From a virus, in the IMG/VR virus record IMGVR_UViG_3300009788_000265, positions 1 to 27,328 of that record: a stretch of 27,328 bases of DNA. The stretch is one strand, 5' to 3'. The position numbers and the translations under genes are program-made. This document shows, in pieces, positions 14,439 to 22,120 of this stretch. How positions within the stretch are numbered: the stretch's first letter is position 1; each line of letters begins with the position of its first letter. Below the pieces are notes generated by a model that saw only the letters and a program-made list of their open reading frames with translations, did not search any database and was not told where the DNA came from.

Positions 14439-14467
14439 GCGCGCAGTTCTCGGCCAACTGCTCGCGC
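14439..14467 (+). other. Intergenic hairpin
   Basis: GCGCGCAGTT (14439-14448) pairs with AACTG plus CGCGC (14456-14460, 14463-14467), with a two-base bulge and a seven-base loop. No T-run follows. It precedes leader copy 2. Confidence 0.35.
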
Positions 14468-14477
14468 GAAGATCGAA

Positions 14478-14533
14478 GGCCGAACAGCGCATAGCGCAAC
14501 ATCAAGAACGAGGAGCGATCACATGACGAAGAG
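14478..14533 (+). repeat. Gene-leader direct repeat, copy 2
   Basis: Second copy of the leader at 14121-14180, about 355 bases downstream, again spanning the ribosome site (CGAGGAGCG) and first codons of a gene (14523). Confidence 0.7.
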
Positions 14534-15083
14534 TGGCGAACCCAAGACGGCGGGCAAGAAATCCATGGACGAGCACATTGCCGAGGAGTTCAAGGCAGAA
14601 TCGCCTCCCAGGCTCGCGCTCGTCGCGCGGCACGACGACGGTGGCAAGATATCGATCGGTATCGAGAGGTGGGATTCCGACAGCTTCACCCTGTCGCCTG
14701 TAGTGTCGGAGCATAAATCAAAGGGCGGCATTGACAGCGAAATTCGTATGATTCTTGGCGCTATCAAGGATCCCCCACTCCCATATTTCGTTTTCGATAG
14801 CGATGGAAGCTATGACCGCTTCCTAGAAGCGGTGACTCTGTTACGACTCGCGAAGAGTTTGCACTCTCTCCAAGGTCGATTCGATCGTATCGCCGAAGAC
14901 TACGGCGCCCCGGCAACCCGCGAGGACTGCGTCAAGCGGCTTCTTTCGCGCGTCGCGGTGGCTTCGGCCGACCCCGAGAAGAGTGAAGACAAGAAGGCGG
15001 ACCGGCTACTTGTGCGCGTCGAGGCGGGCGGGACGGATAACGGCGCCCAGTGCGACACCATCGCGGCGCTCGTCAAGGTCTAG
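14523..15083 (+). CDS. Hypothetical protein
   Basis: 186 residues; ACGAGGAGCG lies before ATG 14523. A lysine-rich disordered start (residues 1-25) is followed by a beta-rich segment (RLALVARHDDGGKISIGIER), then a helical middle (YDRFLEAVTLLRLAKSLHSL) and a C-terminal strand region (ADRLLVRVEAGGTDN). No known family. It lies in the early run of small genes and is followed by a small hairpin (TCCGAT-CTT-ATCGGA at 15090-15104) and then the poly-G gene. Confidence 0.5.
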   Translation: MTKSGEPKTAGKKSMDEHIAEEFKAESPPRLALVARHDDGGKISIGIERWDSDSFTLSPVVSEHKSKGGIDSEIRMILGAIKDPPLPYFVFDSDGSYDRFLEAVTLLRLAKSLHSLQGRFDRIAEDYGAPATREDCVKRLLSRVAVASADPEKSEDKKADRLLVRVEAGGTDNGAQCDTIAALVKV

Positions 15084-15138
15084 GCGGGATCCGATCTTAT
15101 CGGACTCGATAATTTTCGAAGCAAAGGAACCCGCTAAA

Positions 15139-15433
15139 ATGACACTGTTTATTTGGAAGTATCCAGTTGAAATAATTGACGGCCCACAGAGGTTCGACAT
15201 CCCTGATGGTGCGGGGGGGGGCGCTTCTTTCTATGACCGTGCAGGAGAACAGGCCAGTCCTCTACGCAGCGGTAAACCCCGAGGCCGCAAAAAAGGTGCC
15301 CATAGAGGTTCTTGTCAAGGGCACGGGGCACCCGATTTCGGAGCAGGAGTGGCGCGACTACAAGTATCTAGGCCTCGCGAACCTTAGCGGCGGCGCCTTG
15401 ATCTTTCATATCTTTTGGCGGTTTGCCTCATGA
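15139..15433 (+). pseudogene. DUF7352-like phage protein interrupted at a G9 tract
   Basis: ATG 15139 (after AAAGGAACCCGC) reads MTLFIWKYPVEIIDGPQRF then DIPDGAG. The frame then runs into nine Gs (15213-15221) and continues into nonsense (SPLRSGKPRGRKK). Removing one G, or adding two, restores ALLSMTVQENRPVLYAAVNP, then IEVLVKGTGHPISEQEWRDY, YLGLANLSGGALIFHIFW, ending at 15433. The joined ~97 residues match a family of small phage proteins I know as DUF7352 (name from memory), with wKYp, iP.GA..LSv..q...p.Lya.Vdp, GTGHP and GGalvfHlF. So the gene is real and the break lies in the homopolymer. It may be a sequencing error, a natural mutation, or length-variable switching. Confidence 0.7.
15213..15221. 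repeat. Poly-G tract (G9) at the frame break
   Basis: Nine consecutive Gs inside the DUF7352-like gene, exactly where the coding frame changes from the first to the second part. I noticed no other G run this long in the window. Confidence 0.85.
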
Positions 15434-15472
15434 TTCGCAGCCTCCGTGCGCTGACGATCGACAATCGAGACA

Positions 15473-15506
15473 CCTCGCCCGGCGTTCATCGAAGGGCCGG
15501 GCGAGG
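15473..15506 (+). other. Strong intergenic hairpin
   Basis: CCTCGCCCGGC (15473-15483) pairs perfectly with GCCGGGCGAGG (15496-15506), an 11-bp stem with a 12-base loop. The next bases are CATCCATCAACAAC, not a T-run, so it is more likely an RNA stabiliser or processing element than a terminator. Confidence 0.5.
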
Positions 15507-15543
15507 CATCCATCAACAACAAGAAGAATAAAGAGGCGGTAAA

Positions 15544-15966
15544 ATGATGGACAAGACTTACATAACGATCGAACCCGTCGGAGCCCATCGTGTGGTGGTC
15601 GCCGCTACGAGTGCGGGGAGCGACGGAATCCGCGACATGTTGTACGTCAAGCTGGCGAGTCGTTCGGGGGAGGGTCGCATCGTTGGTCTCACGCTTCACT
15701 CGCAAGATCATCGTGGAGGGAAGGTCGTTGTGAGAAAGGCGGGGATCGCAAAGGCGAGAACTTTTGGCGATCTTCGCCGTGGGGAACCGGTCCTGGCGAC
15801 GGAGGACGGGAAGGTGATACCGATTCGTTATTTCCACGGCATGGGTGACAATTCGGTCTCCCCTTCGCAAGTCGAGTGTCTAGGCTACGCCGAAACAGGG
15901 CAGGATGAACCGGGCAAGACGGTCGAGGTCATGATCTCGTTACACGGAAGGGATCTGACGATATGA
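15544..15966 (+). CDS. Hypothetical beta-rich protein
   Basis: 140 residues from ATG 15544 (an adjacent ATG at 15547 is equally possible); AAAGAGGCGG precedes. Strand-rich throughout: YITIEPVGAHRVVVAATSAG, MLYVKLASRSGEGRIVGLTL, GGKVVVRKAGIAKART, then EPVLATEDGKVIPIRYF and a final strand KTVEVMISLHGRDL. No family recognised. It follows a strong hairpin and the CATCAACAAC leader, and its stop overlaps the next start (ATGA). Confidence 0.55.
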   Translation: MMDKTYITIEPVGAHRVVVAATSAGSDGIRDMLYVKLASRSGEGRIVGLTLHSQDHRGGKVVVRKAGIAKARTFGDLRRGEPVLATEDGKVIPIRYFHGMGDNSVSPSQVECLGYAETGQDEPGKTVEVMISLHGRDLTI

Positions 15967-16367
15967 CGCAAGAACCCTGGAAGACCGAACCGGACGAGAA
16001 ACGCTTCGAACACGCTGGGTTGCCGTGTTGGATTTTACGCGGAGAGCAGGGCTTCCTTTTCGGGGATGTTGGGGTTCCCAGGAGTCATCCCATGTTTGGC
16101 AAGCAGAGCCACTCGACTCATACGTGTGAGATCGAAGCTCATTGCGGCATAGATCGCGCTCGCCACATCGAAAACGACCAAGAGCGCTGGTGGCTCGGTT
16201 TTGACTGCGGGCACAGTGGGGACGTCATACCTAAGCACCCAGAGATGGCGGAGCATTTTGCTTGCTACAGGACAATAGCTTACGTCGAAAGAGTGACGCG
16301 AGATCTTGCCAGACAGCTTGCGGCAATGACGGGCGTAAAAACGGAGAGCAGCATTCATGGAAGTTAA
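15963..16367 (+). CDS. Conserved phage protein of unknown function (FDCGHSGD motif)
   Basis: 134 residues, ATGA overlap with the previous gene. It contains GYV-type and HP phrases: VGVPRSHPMFGKQ, IEAHCGIDRA, then WWLGFDCGHSGDVIP and a C-terminal helix YRTIAYVERVTRDLARQLAA. I recognise the order vp..HP.yg, v.vHgGit, W.GFDCaH.gD, Y.....v..E...La.Ql from small proteins common in many phages, whose function is unknown. The Cys and His residues (DCGH) could bind metal. It overlaps the next gene by 11 bases. Confidence 0.65.
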   Translation: MTQEPWKTEPDEKRFEHAGLPCWILRGEQGFLFGDVGVPRSHPMFGKQSHSTHTCEIEAHCGIDRARHIENDQERWWLGFDCGHSGDVIPKHPEMAEHFACYRTIAYVERVTRDLARQLAAMTGVKTESSIHGS

Positions 16368-16695
16368 ATGGCTCGAGATCCGAGACCGAGGAACGCTGAT
16401 CCCGGCGTTCGCGTTCACGACGGCGCAGTTCTACGAGGCCAAGGATGCGGGGCTGATCAAGCAGGCGGGCTTCGCCATCGGAGAGCACTACGTCATCCTC
16501 GGACGTTTTCACGAGAGCGCAATGAATTGGGACTCTGAGGAGTGGGGTGATGTACGAGCATGCCCACCCGAGCGCACGATGACCGTCGCGCATCGATGGA
16601 TCAGCAGGAATTGGGCTGGAATCCAGAGTGGCGACGTGATCGACGTCGAGTTCATCCTCGGCGATACGGACCGACCCAAGACCTCGGATGTTTAA
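16357..16695 (+). CDS. Hypothetical protein
   Basis: 112 residues; ACGGAGAGC lies before ATG 16357, which is inside the end of the upstream gene, suggesting coupled translation. The sequence starts with a strand-turn-helix unit (VKWLEIRDRGTLIPAFAF, then AQFYEAKDAGL), continues with EHYVILGRF and WDSEEWGDVRACP, and ends with IQSGDVIDVEFILGD, a strand. Rich in tryptophan (6). The RDrgT.ipv.a.....LlrrAGy phrase resembles small phage proteins of unknown function. Confidence 0.55.
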   Translation: MEVKWLEIRDRGTLIPAFAFTTAQFYEAKDAGLIKQAGFAIGEHYVILGRFHESAMNWDSEEWGDVRACPPERTMTVAHRWISRNWAGIQSGDVIDVEFILGDTDRPKTSDV

Positions 16696-16707
16696 TAAAT
16701 CCTCTTG

Positions 16708-16728
16708 CGTATGCGATACTAGCATGCG
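16708..16728 (+). other. Intergenic hairpin before the 16765 gene
   Basis: CGTATGC (16708-16714) pairs with GCATGCG (16722-16728) with one G-U pair and a seven-base loop. It is followed by CATCAACAAC (16736-16745) and AGGGAGAAG before ATG 16765. Confidence 0.35.
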
Positions 16729-16764
16729 AAAAGATCATCAACAACGATAGGGAGAAGCGGCTAC

Positions 16765-17025
16765 ATGCTAGACTTTGAAAAACGACGGTGCGACGTTTGC
16801 GGCCGACCGGTCGAGATCAAGAAGGGGATGGCAAACCCTCTACTCAGGTTGTACGTGGCGATCAGCACGATCGACGGGCCTGATGATACGAATAAGTACG
16901 AAAGGAAAGTCAACGAAGAAGAGACCTGCGAGACGTGCAGGGATGGGGCCGTTGAGGCAGCCCAAACATGGTTAGCCGTGCGCCGCGAGATGCGCAAGGA
17001 ATATGGAACCCCTTCGGGTGAGTAG
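16765..17025 (+). CDS. Hypothetical zinc-ribbon-like small protein
   Basis: 86 residues; AGGGAGAAG before ATG 16765. Cys9-x2-Cys12 (CDVCGRP) and Cys54-x2-Cys57 (CETCRD) are the two knuckles of a likely zinc ribbon. The end is a helix AAQTWLAVRREMRKEYG. It overlaps the start of the helicase gene by 23 bases, so it probably belongs to the replication transcription unit. A DNA-binding or adaptor role would fit, but nothing in the sequence proves it. Confidence 0.6.
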   Translation: MLDFEKRRCDVCGRPVEIKKGMANPLLRLYVAISTIDGPDDTNKYERKVNEEETCETCRDGAVEAAQTWLAVRREMRKEYGTPSGE

Positions 17026-18817
17026 CGCCGCGACAGAAATAGCCGGCGTTGTTCAGGCGCACCCGCACCAAGGCGTGATCACGATTGCGCGGTGCTTCCC
17101 GGTAAAGGACTTGCTAAAGACGCATCGAGCGGCGAAATGGGAGAACCAGGCGAAGGTTTGGACCGTGCCCCACACACTCCACTCGGCCTTTGAATTGGTC
17201 TCCATCCTTGGCGGGCACGAGATCCAGTGGGACGACGCTACGGCAAAGATGGTGGAGACCTACGGCGAAGCGTTGCCGCTCTTCAACGGCGAAGGGTGCG
17301 ATGAGATCCTGGAACGGTTCCCGGAGTATTCGACGCGGATCAAGAATGAATTCAAACGCACGCACATGCAGCATCAACTCGTCGGGGCGCTGGCGATCAT
17401 CATGCGCGATGCCGTTTATCTGGCGTTTGAGCCCGGCACAGGCAAGACGTTTACCGTTATCACGGCTTCGGACCTTCTCAACCTAAAGCGTGTGCTGGTC
17501 GTCTGCCCCAAGAAGGTCATCCGGGAATGGCGCGCGGAGTTCGCCGAGACGACGATCCGCGCAACCGACCGGCGTATGGAGTTTGTTGGGTTGGATCGAA
17601 ACTCCATCAAGCGCCGCGCAGAACTACTTCAGACCAAGATCGATAGCGAACTTCCGATCATAACCGTCGTCAATTACGAGAGTGTCTGGCGCACCGACCT
17701 AGCGCGGGTCGTCGAGAGCGTTGCCTGGGATATGATCGTCCTTGACGAAGGGCATCGCATCAAGGATTCTCGTGGCGACGCCTCTAAATTCTTTCGTCAC
17801 GAAGGCAAGCTGAAGACAAAACGCCGCGTGATCTTGTCGGGAACTCCTCGGCCCAATAACGTCCTGGATCTATTCGGCCAGATGCGATTCCTCGAGCCGT
17901 CGCTCTACGGAAAATGGTTTACGCAATTTCGAACTCGCGTCGCGATCATGGGCGGATACGGGAGCAAGCAGGTCGTAGCCTTCAACAAGGCGGCTGAAGA
18001 CGAAGCGGTTTCTCGATTCCATCGAATCGCGTTGGTTGTAAACAAGCGCGACGTACTCGATCTACCCGAGATCCAGTTCGTGAATAAATACGTTACGCTC
18101 CCGCCGAAAGCTCGGGCCTTGTATCAGGAAGTCGAGAGCGATCTTTGGGTCGAGTTGGGAGGGGGCGGCGCTATCTTGATCTCCAATATCCTCGTCCAGA
18201 TGATGAAGTTGCACCAGATTGCATCGGGCACGTTGAAGGACGACGATGGCAAGCTTCATGTGTTGCACACGGAGAAGGAAGACTTGTTGGCCGAGTTACT
18301 GGAAGACTCGCCGGCCACTAGTCCAATGATAACCTTCTCCCGGTTCCACCCAGATCTCGACGCGACCAAGAGCGCGTGCGCGCGATCGGGGCGAACGTGC
18401 TTCGAGTTGTCAGGGCGCGTCGATCAAGTCGACGAATGGAAGGCGGCGACCGGCGGCGAGATTCTAGCCGCGCAGATACAGGCCGGATCGCTCGGCCTCA
18501 ACCTGACGCGTGCAAGTTATCTCACTTTCTTCTCGATTGGTTTCTCCTACGGAGACTGGTATCAGGCCATCAGCCGTATCGAGCGCAAAGGCCAGACAGA
18601 GCCGATGACGATTTACAACTTCATCGCAGAGGACACGATCGACGAGAAGATCTACGCGGTAATCAAGGCTAAGGAAAAGGGATCCAAGAATTTGATGGAG
18701 AGGAGGAACGTTACGAGTGGATCGTTCGTACGAGCGATCTTTGACAAGATGGAACCGACGGAAGCCGCGCGCAGTTCGCGCAACCCGCGCCCGGCGATCA
18801 TCAACGATTTGGACTGA
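17003..18817 (+). CDS. SNF2-family DEAD/DEAH-type helicase
   Basis: 604 residues from ATG 17003 (AAGGA five bases upstream). An N-terminal ~115-residue domain (GVITIARCFPVKDLLKTHRA, then KWENQAKVWTVPHTL) resembles the small HARP-like domain before some phage SNF2 ATPases. Motif Q includes HQ at 124-125; Walker A is FEPGTGKT (142-149); motif Ia is VLVVCPKKVIREW; motif II is DEGH (248-251); motif III is SGTP (279-282). The second RecA lobe has QAGSLGLNLTRAS and YQAISRIERKGQ with the arginine finger, then MTIYNFIAEDTIDEKI. Length and motifs are complete. ATP-driven dsDNA translocation in phage replication or recombination is expected; the exact role is not known. Confidence 0.92.
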   Translation: MEPLRVSSAATEIAGVVQAHPHQGVITIARCFPVKDLLKTHRAAKWENQAKVWTVPHTLHSAFELVSILGGHEIQWDDATAKMVETYGEALPLFNGEGCDEILERFPEYSTRIKNEFKRTHMQHQLVGALAIIMRDAVYLAFEPGTGKTFTVITASDLLNLKRVLVVCPKKVIREWRAEFAETTIRATDRRMEFVGLDRNSIKRRAELLQTKIDSELPIITVVNYESVWRTDLARVVESVAWDMIVLDEGHRIKDSRGDASKFFRHEGKLKTKRRVILSGTPRPNNVLDLFGQMRFLEPSLYGKWFTQFRTRVAIMGGYGSKQVVAFNKAAEDEAVSRFHRIALVVNKRDVLDLPEIQFVNKYVTLPPKARALYQEVESDLWVELGGGGAILISNILVQMMKLHQIASGTLKDDDGKLHVLHTEKEDLLAELLEDSPATSPMITFSRFHPDLDATKSACARSGRTCFELSGRVDQVDEWKAATGGEILAAQIQAGSLGLNLTRASYLTFFSIGFSYGDWYQAISRIERKGQTEPMTIYNFIAEDTIDEKIYAVIKAKEKGSKNLMERRNVTSGSFVRAIFDKMEPTEAARSSRNPRPAIINDLD

Positions 18818-18833
18818 GAGGAGCGGAGCGAAG

Positions 18834-19346
18834 ATGGGGGAAACTAACTTAACATTTGGGGGCGAAACGCTCGACGTATTTACGGCACGAAATTCACTTG
18901 ATGAGCGAACCGCGGGCGGGCTGGCTGGGGCGGCGGCGACAAACATCGCGCGAGTGCTTGTATCGGCACACGCACGTGCTTTCGACCTGAAGGCTGAACT
19001 GGACAAGGTAAAGAAACTAAAAGACGAACTGGCCGAACTAACGATCAAAGCGCTCTCCACCGAGGGCGTGGACGGCGTCAAGATTGGCGGCTTCACCGTC
19101 TCGGCCTTCGTTCAGATCTGGCCGAAGTTCAAGGACGGATGCGGGAAGACCGAGGTCTGCGAGGCACTGGAGAAGTGTGGCAGCGGTGACATGGTCGCCT
19201 TAAATTATAACGCCAATTCGCTCGCGGGGCTCATCCGAGAGATGGCCGACCCGGAGTCGGGCGAGATTGTCATGCCCGACGATCTCGCCGCCGTTCTCAC
19301 GACGAGCGAGGTCGCGAAGATCAGCATCAAAAAGTCGAAGGCGTAG
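18834..19346 (+). CDS. Conserved replication-module protein of unknown function
   Basis: 170 residues; GAGAGGAGCGGAGCGAAG lies before ATG 18834. The start is a beta turn (LTFGGETLDVF), followed by a coiled-coil helix pair (AHARAFDLKAELDKVKKLKD), a strand domain (GVKIGGFTVSAFVQIWPKF), and an ending VMPDDLAAVLTTSEVAKISI, KKSKA. The conservative spacing between the SNF2 helicase and the Cys-rich protein suggests a shared function. I do not recognise a named family. Confidence 0.6.
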   Translation: MGETNLTFGGETLDVFTARNSLDERTAGGLAGAAATNIARVLVSAHARAFDLKAELDKVKKLKDELAELTIKALSTEGVDGVKIGGFTVSAFVQIWPKFKDGCGKTEVCEALEKCGSGDMVALNYNANSLAGLIREMADPESGEIVMPDDLAAVLTTSEVAKISIKKSKA

Positions 19347-19394
19347 ACGATCGAACAACGAACACTCAACACAAAACGATGAAAGGGAACCAAG

Positions 19395-20207
19395 ATGGGA
19401 AAGAAGAATGGGAACGAAAGCAAAGAGCTTGTGCGAGTGACAAGCGAATTCGCGATTATCAAGATGGATCAGCAGACCATCCAGGAGACCGTGACCGATA
19501 ATCTTGGATCTTCCGGGATCAGCGCATTCACGCTGCCTCGGGTCAAAATCCCCGCCGGCGGCGCGCAAAGTTGGGAGATGCCGACGCTGGGCGAGGATGA
19601 GCCCAGTTCGACAAGATCGTTCGACGCAGTGCCGGTTTTGTTTCACGGCGCCCGTCGCTTCTATGCGAAGAAGCTCAAAGATCGAACCAAGGATGATAAC
19701 CCGATGCCCGACTGTTGGTCCCGCGATGGTATCACTGGATGCGGCAACTTCGGCACGGGGCACGAGGACCACCGGAACTGCCTGGGGTGCTCGATGAACC
19801 AATGGGGATCGGCTCGCGACGAAGGCAAAGGAAAGGCATGCGCCGAGCAGCGCTACCTCTATCTGCTCCGTAAAGACGACGTGTTGCCGGTGCTCTTGAT
19901 CTTGGCGCCGAGCAGCCTTAAGGCGCACGGACTGTTCAACGTCAAGCTCTCACAGAAAGCCATCCCCTACTGGCAAGCGTTGACTCGATTTTCTCTCGCT
20001 TCAGTTCCTGATGGGCCGAGCGGCCCATACTCGACCGTGACCATGTCGTTCGTCGAGCGGGTCGACGCGAAGGACCATCAGCGGTTGCGCGAATACCAAA
20101 AGAGCCTCAAGGCGTTCGTCGCTACGATGGACTTCGAAGACGCGGAAGGTTCGGCGCCAGTCGATGCTGAAGTTGAAGCCGGCGCCGAAGGTCATCCGCT
20201 CGGTTAG
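19395..20207 (+). CDS. Cys-rich conserved phage protein, possible ssDNA-binding protein
   Basis: 270 residues; AAAGGGAACCAAG before ATG 19395. After a charged start the fold is beta-rich. Cys107, Cys116, Cys129, Cys132 and Cys149 lie in PDCWSRDGITGCG, HRNCLGCSMNQWGSA, and EGKGKACAEQRYLYLL, a zinc-knuckle-like insertion followed by strand-rich VLPVLLILAPSSLKAHG. I recognise the C.s.DG..g......C..CplnqWGsa..GkgKaC phrase from phage proteins located next to replication genes, which some annotations treat as ssDNA-binding. The C-terminus is acidic (DAEVEAGAEG), as in many ssDNA-binding proteins. Function is inferred from neighbours (helicase, primase) and the acidic tail. Confidence 0.6.
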   Translation: MGKKNGNESKELVRVTSEFAIIKMDQQTIQETVTDNLGSSGISAFTLPRVKIPAGGAQSWEMPTLGEDEPSSTRSFDAVPVLFHGARRFYAKKLKDRTKDDNPMPDCWSRDGITGCGNFGTGHEDHRNCLGCSMNQWGSARDEGKGKACAEQRYLYLLRKDDVLPVLLILAPSSLKAHGLFNVKLSQKAIPYWQALTRFSLASVPDGPSGPYSTVTMSFVERVDAKDHQRLREYQKSLKAFVATMDFEDAEGSAPVDAEVEAGAEGHPLG

Positions 20208-20210
20208 ATC

Positions 20211-20246
20211 CGTGGCCGGGGCCTCGCTCGCTGGGCTCCGGCCACG
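20211..20246 (+). other. Intergenic hairpin before the primase gene
   Basis: CGTGGCCGG (20211-20219) pairs perfectly with CCGGCCACG (20238-20246), a 9-bp stem around a GC-rich 18-base loop. No T-run follows, so it is not a standard terminator. It begins four bases after the previous stop. Confidence 0.45.
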
Positions 20247-20289
20247 CGCCTCGGGGCGTAACCTTGATGAAGGTAATGGAGGGTAGGGG

Positions 20290-22089
20290 ATGGCGAACGG
20301 ATCAACCGCGGCTTCGTTGTTTCTCTCGGCACTATTCGGTCCCACGCTCAAGATCGCGCCGGAGCTCAAGCTCTACATCTGGACGCATCCGAACCGGCTA
20401 TCGAAGTTTTTCGACGATACAGGGTCAGCCGCCAAGTTCGCAACCTCGGGGAACAACAAAGTATCGAACGTCTATTTTGGAATGTGCCTGAGCAACAAGA
20501 CAACAACGGCGAACAGAAGGCCGACGGCGGAAATGGCCGGGGCGCTCTCGTGCCTCTGGGCCGATATCGATATCGCGCACGACGTTCATAAAAAGAAACG
20601 GCTCCCTACGTCGGTCGACCAAGCCATGGAGATCATCGAAGCCGTGAGGGCCGAGCCAACCATCATCGTTCACAGTGGTCACGGTCTCCAAGCCTATTGG
20701 GTTTTCAAGGAGCCGATCCTAATCAAGAATGCGACCGACGCGCAGGCGTGCGCCGATCTATCGAAGAACTGGGGCGATACGGTTCGATTTTGCGCTTCTG
20801 GTCTGGGCTTCGAGGCTGACGCGGTCCACGACCTGGCGCGTGTGATGCGCGTTCCAGGGACCATGAACGTAAAGCAAGACCTTCACGTCGACGTTCAAAT
20901 CTATAGCCCACAGATTGTCGGCGGCTCCTTTGAGGCCGGATTGGATCTTTACACCGAGGTCGAGATCGATGGCTTTCTTGTTCCTCAAAGTTTCACATCG
21001 GCCGCCGGGGCGGCGAACCTTCTCGTTAAAGTAGACCCGGTGCTCCCGAATGCGAAGGCGAAGGAGCCGCCGGCGATCGTTGCTATCATGAGAGAGAATG
21101 ATCGGCGTTTCGATCTTACGTGGAAACAACAAAGGCTAGACTTGGGCGATAGCAGTCCGAGCGGCTATGATCAGTCGATCGCCACGCAGCTCGCGATGGC
21201 CGAGGCGTCGGACCAGGAGATAGCCGACGCGCTGTTCTGTTGGCGGTCGTTACATAGGATCGACACGACAAAACTCGCGCGACGCGACTACATCATGCGG
21301 ACGATCAAGAACGCCCGCAATGCCGCGGGCAAGGTTTCCGCGGCGTCGGAGTTGTTGACCACGACCGACGATCCTAGCGATATCCAGAATCCAAATGTTG
21401 CGGAGAAAAACAGGCAAAAGATCCTCAAAAACCTGAGCAACTTGATCGGCGTTCGCGTTATCGAACTCGCGAAGATCGGGAAGGATCAGGCGGTCTACAC
21501 GTTGAAACTAGCCGACGGGTCGAGTGTTGAGTTGGGCCGGATCGACGGGCTTCTCGAGCTTCGAAAGTTTCGGAGCGCGATTGCCGATGCGACGGGGAAG
21601 GTCATTCCCGGAATGAAGGCCGATAAGTGGCACCAAGTCGTTGAGCGCATCCTGGGGGTGTGTGTTGAGATCGAATCCAGAGAACTAGATCGAGATGCCT
21701 TCATCCATGACACGTTGGCGGCTTATTTCGAGGTTTATCGAGTGGAGACTCGGCGCGATGAATTGGCGATCAATCTGCAAATGAGCCAGCCATTTATATA
21801 CAAAGGCCTTCTTCATCTCAGCGCGGTTCATCTTAAACGATGGATGGAGACGCGCAACAAAGACAACGCCAACCGTTACCAGCTACAGGCTTTACTCTCA
21901 CTAGCCGGCATGAAATCAAAGAAGGTCAGCCTATGGAGCCGCCTCGACAAGAAAACGGTCTCACGCAGCTTGTGGGTTGGGCCAACCGCGCTCGCGGCGC
22001 CGGCGCCGGACGCCGAAGACCCGGAAGACGAGGACGAGCCGGTGGGGAAGAGCTCAAAAATAGTAAATATCGGCGGAGGAAAGGATTAG
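20290..22089 (+). CDS. Primase-polymerase, archaeo-eukaryotic primase (AEP) type
   Basis: 599 residues; GGAGGGTAGGGG directly before ATG 20290. The N-terminal 200 residues carry the AEP signatures: motif I WADIDI with Asp92 and Asp94 (metal ligands), motif II SGHGLQAYW (129-137, with His131), and motif III DLARVMRVPGT (181-191). A helical middle follows, then from about residue 365 a domain unlike the helicases normally fused to such proteins; the C-terminus (LHLSAVHLKRWMETRN, then YQLQALLSLAGMKSKK) may bind DNA or a partner. No Walker motif is visible, so the helicase function must be supplied in trans, for example by the SNF2 or SF1 gene. It lies directly before the candidate origin. Confidence 0.82.
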   Translation: MANGSTAASLFLSALFGPTLKIAPELKLYIWTHPNRLSKFFDDTGSAAKFATSGNNKVSNVYFGMCLSNKTTTANRRPTAEMAGALSCLWADIDIAHDVHKKKRLPTSVDQAMEIIEAVRAEPTIIVHSGHGLQAYWVFKEPILIKNATDAQACADLSKNWGDTVRFCASGLGFEADAVHDLARVMRVPGTMNVKQDLHVDVQIYSPQIVGGSFEAGLDLYTEVEIDGFLVPQSFTSAAGAANLLVKVDPVLPNAKAKEPPAIVAIMRENDRRFDLTWKQQRLDLGDSSPSGYDQSIATQLAMAEASDQEIADALFCWRSLHRIDTTKLARRDYIMRTIKNARNAAGKVSAASELLTTTDDPSDIQNPNVAEKNRQKILKNLSNLIGVRVIELAKIGKDQAVYTLKLADGSSVELGRIDGLLELRKFRSAIADATGKVIPGMKADKWHQVVERILGVCVEIESRELDRDAFIHDTLAAYFEVYRVETRRDELAINLQMSQPFIYKGLLHLSAVHLKRWMETRNKDNANRYQLQALLSLAGMKSKKVSLWSRLDKKTVSRSLWVGPTALAAPAPDAEDPEDEDEPVGKSSKIVNIGGGKD

Positions 22090-22120
22090 TAAGGTATAGT
22101 AAGGTATAGGAAAGATTAGG
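22081..22120 (+). repeat. Four tandem 10-bp iteron-like repeats
   Basis: AAGGATTAGT, AAGGTATAGT, AAGGTATAGG and AAAGATTAGG follow each other without gaps. The first overlaps the end of the primase gene. An inverted copy of the two unit types combined (CCTAATCCTATACC) lies at 22277-22290, a further GGTATAGG at 22444-22451, and AAGGATTAGG at 23062-23071. Confidence 0.75.

Noticed and set aside
15176-15433. Independent gene with ATG- or GTG-like start in the second half of the poly-G gene
   Set aside because: The conserved family pattern begins in the other frame at 15139, so this is the second half of one broken gene.
22081-22120. CRISPR array
   Set aside because: The 10-bp repeats are tandem with no spacers, so they are iteron-like; no cas genes are present.
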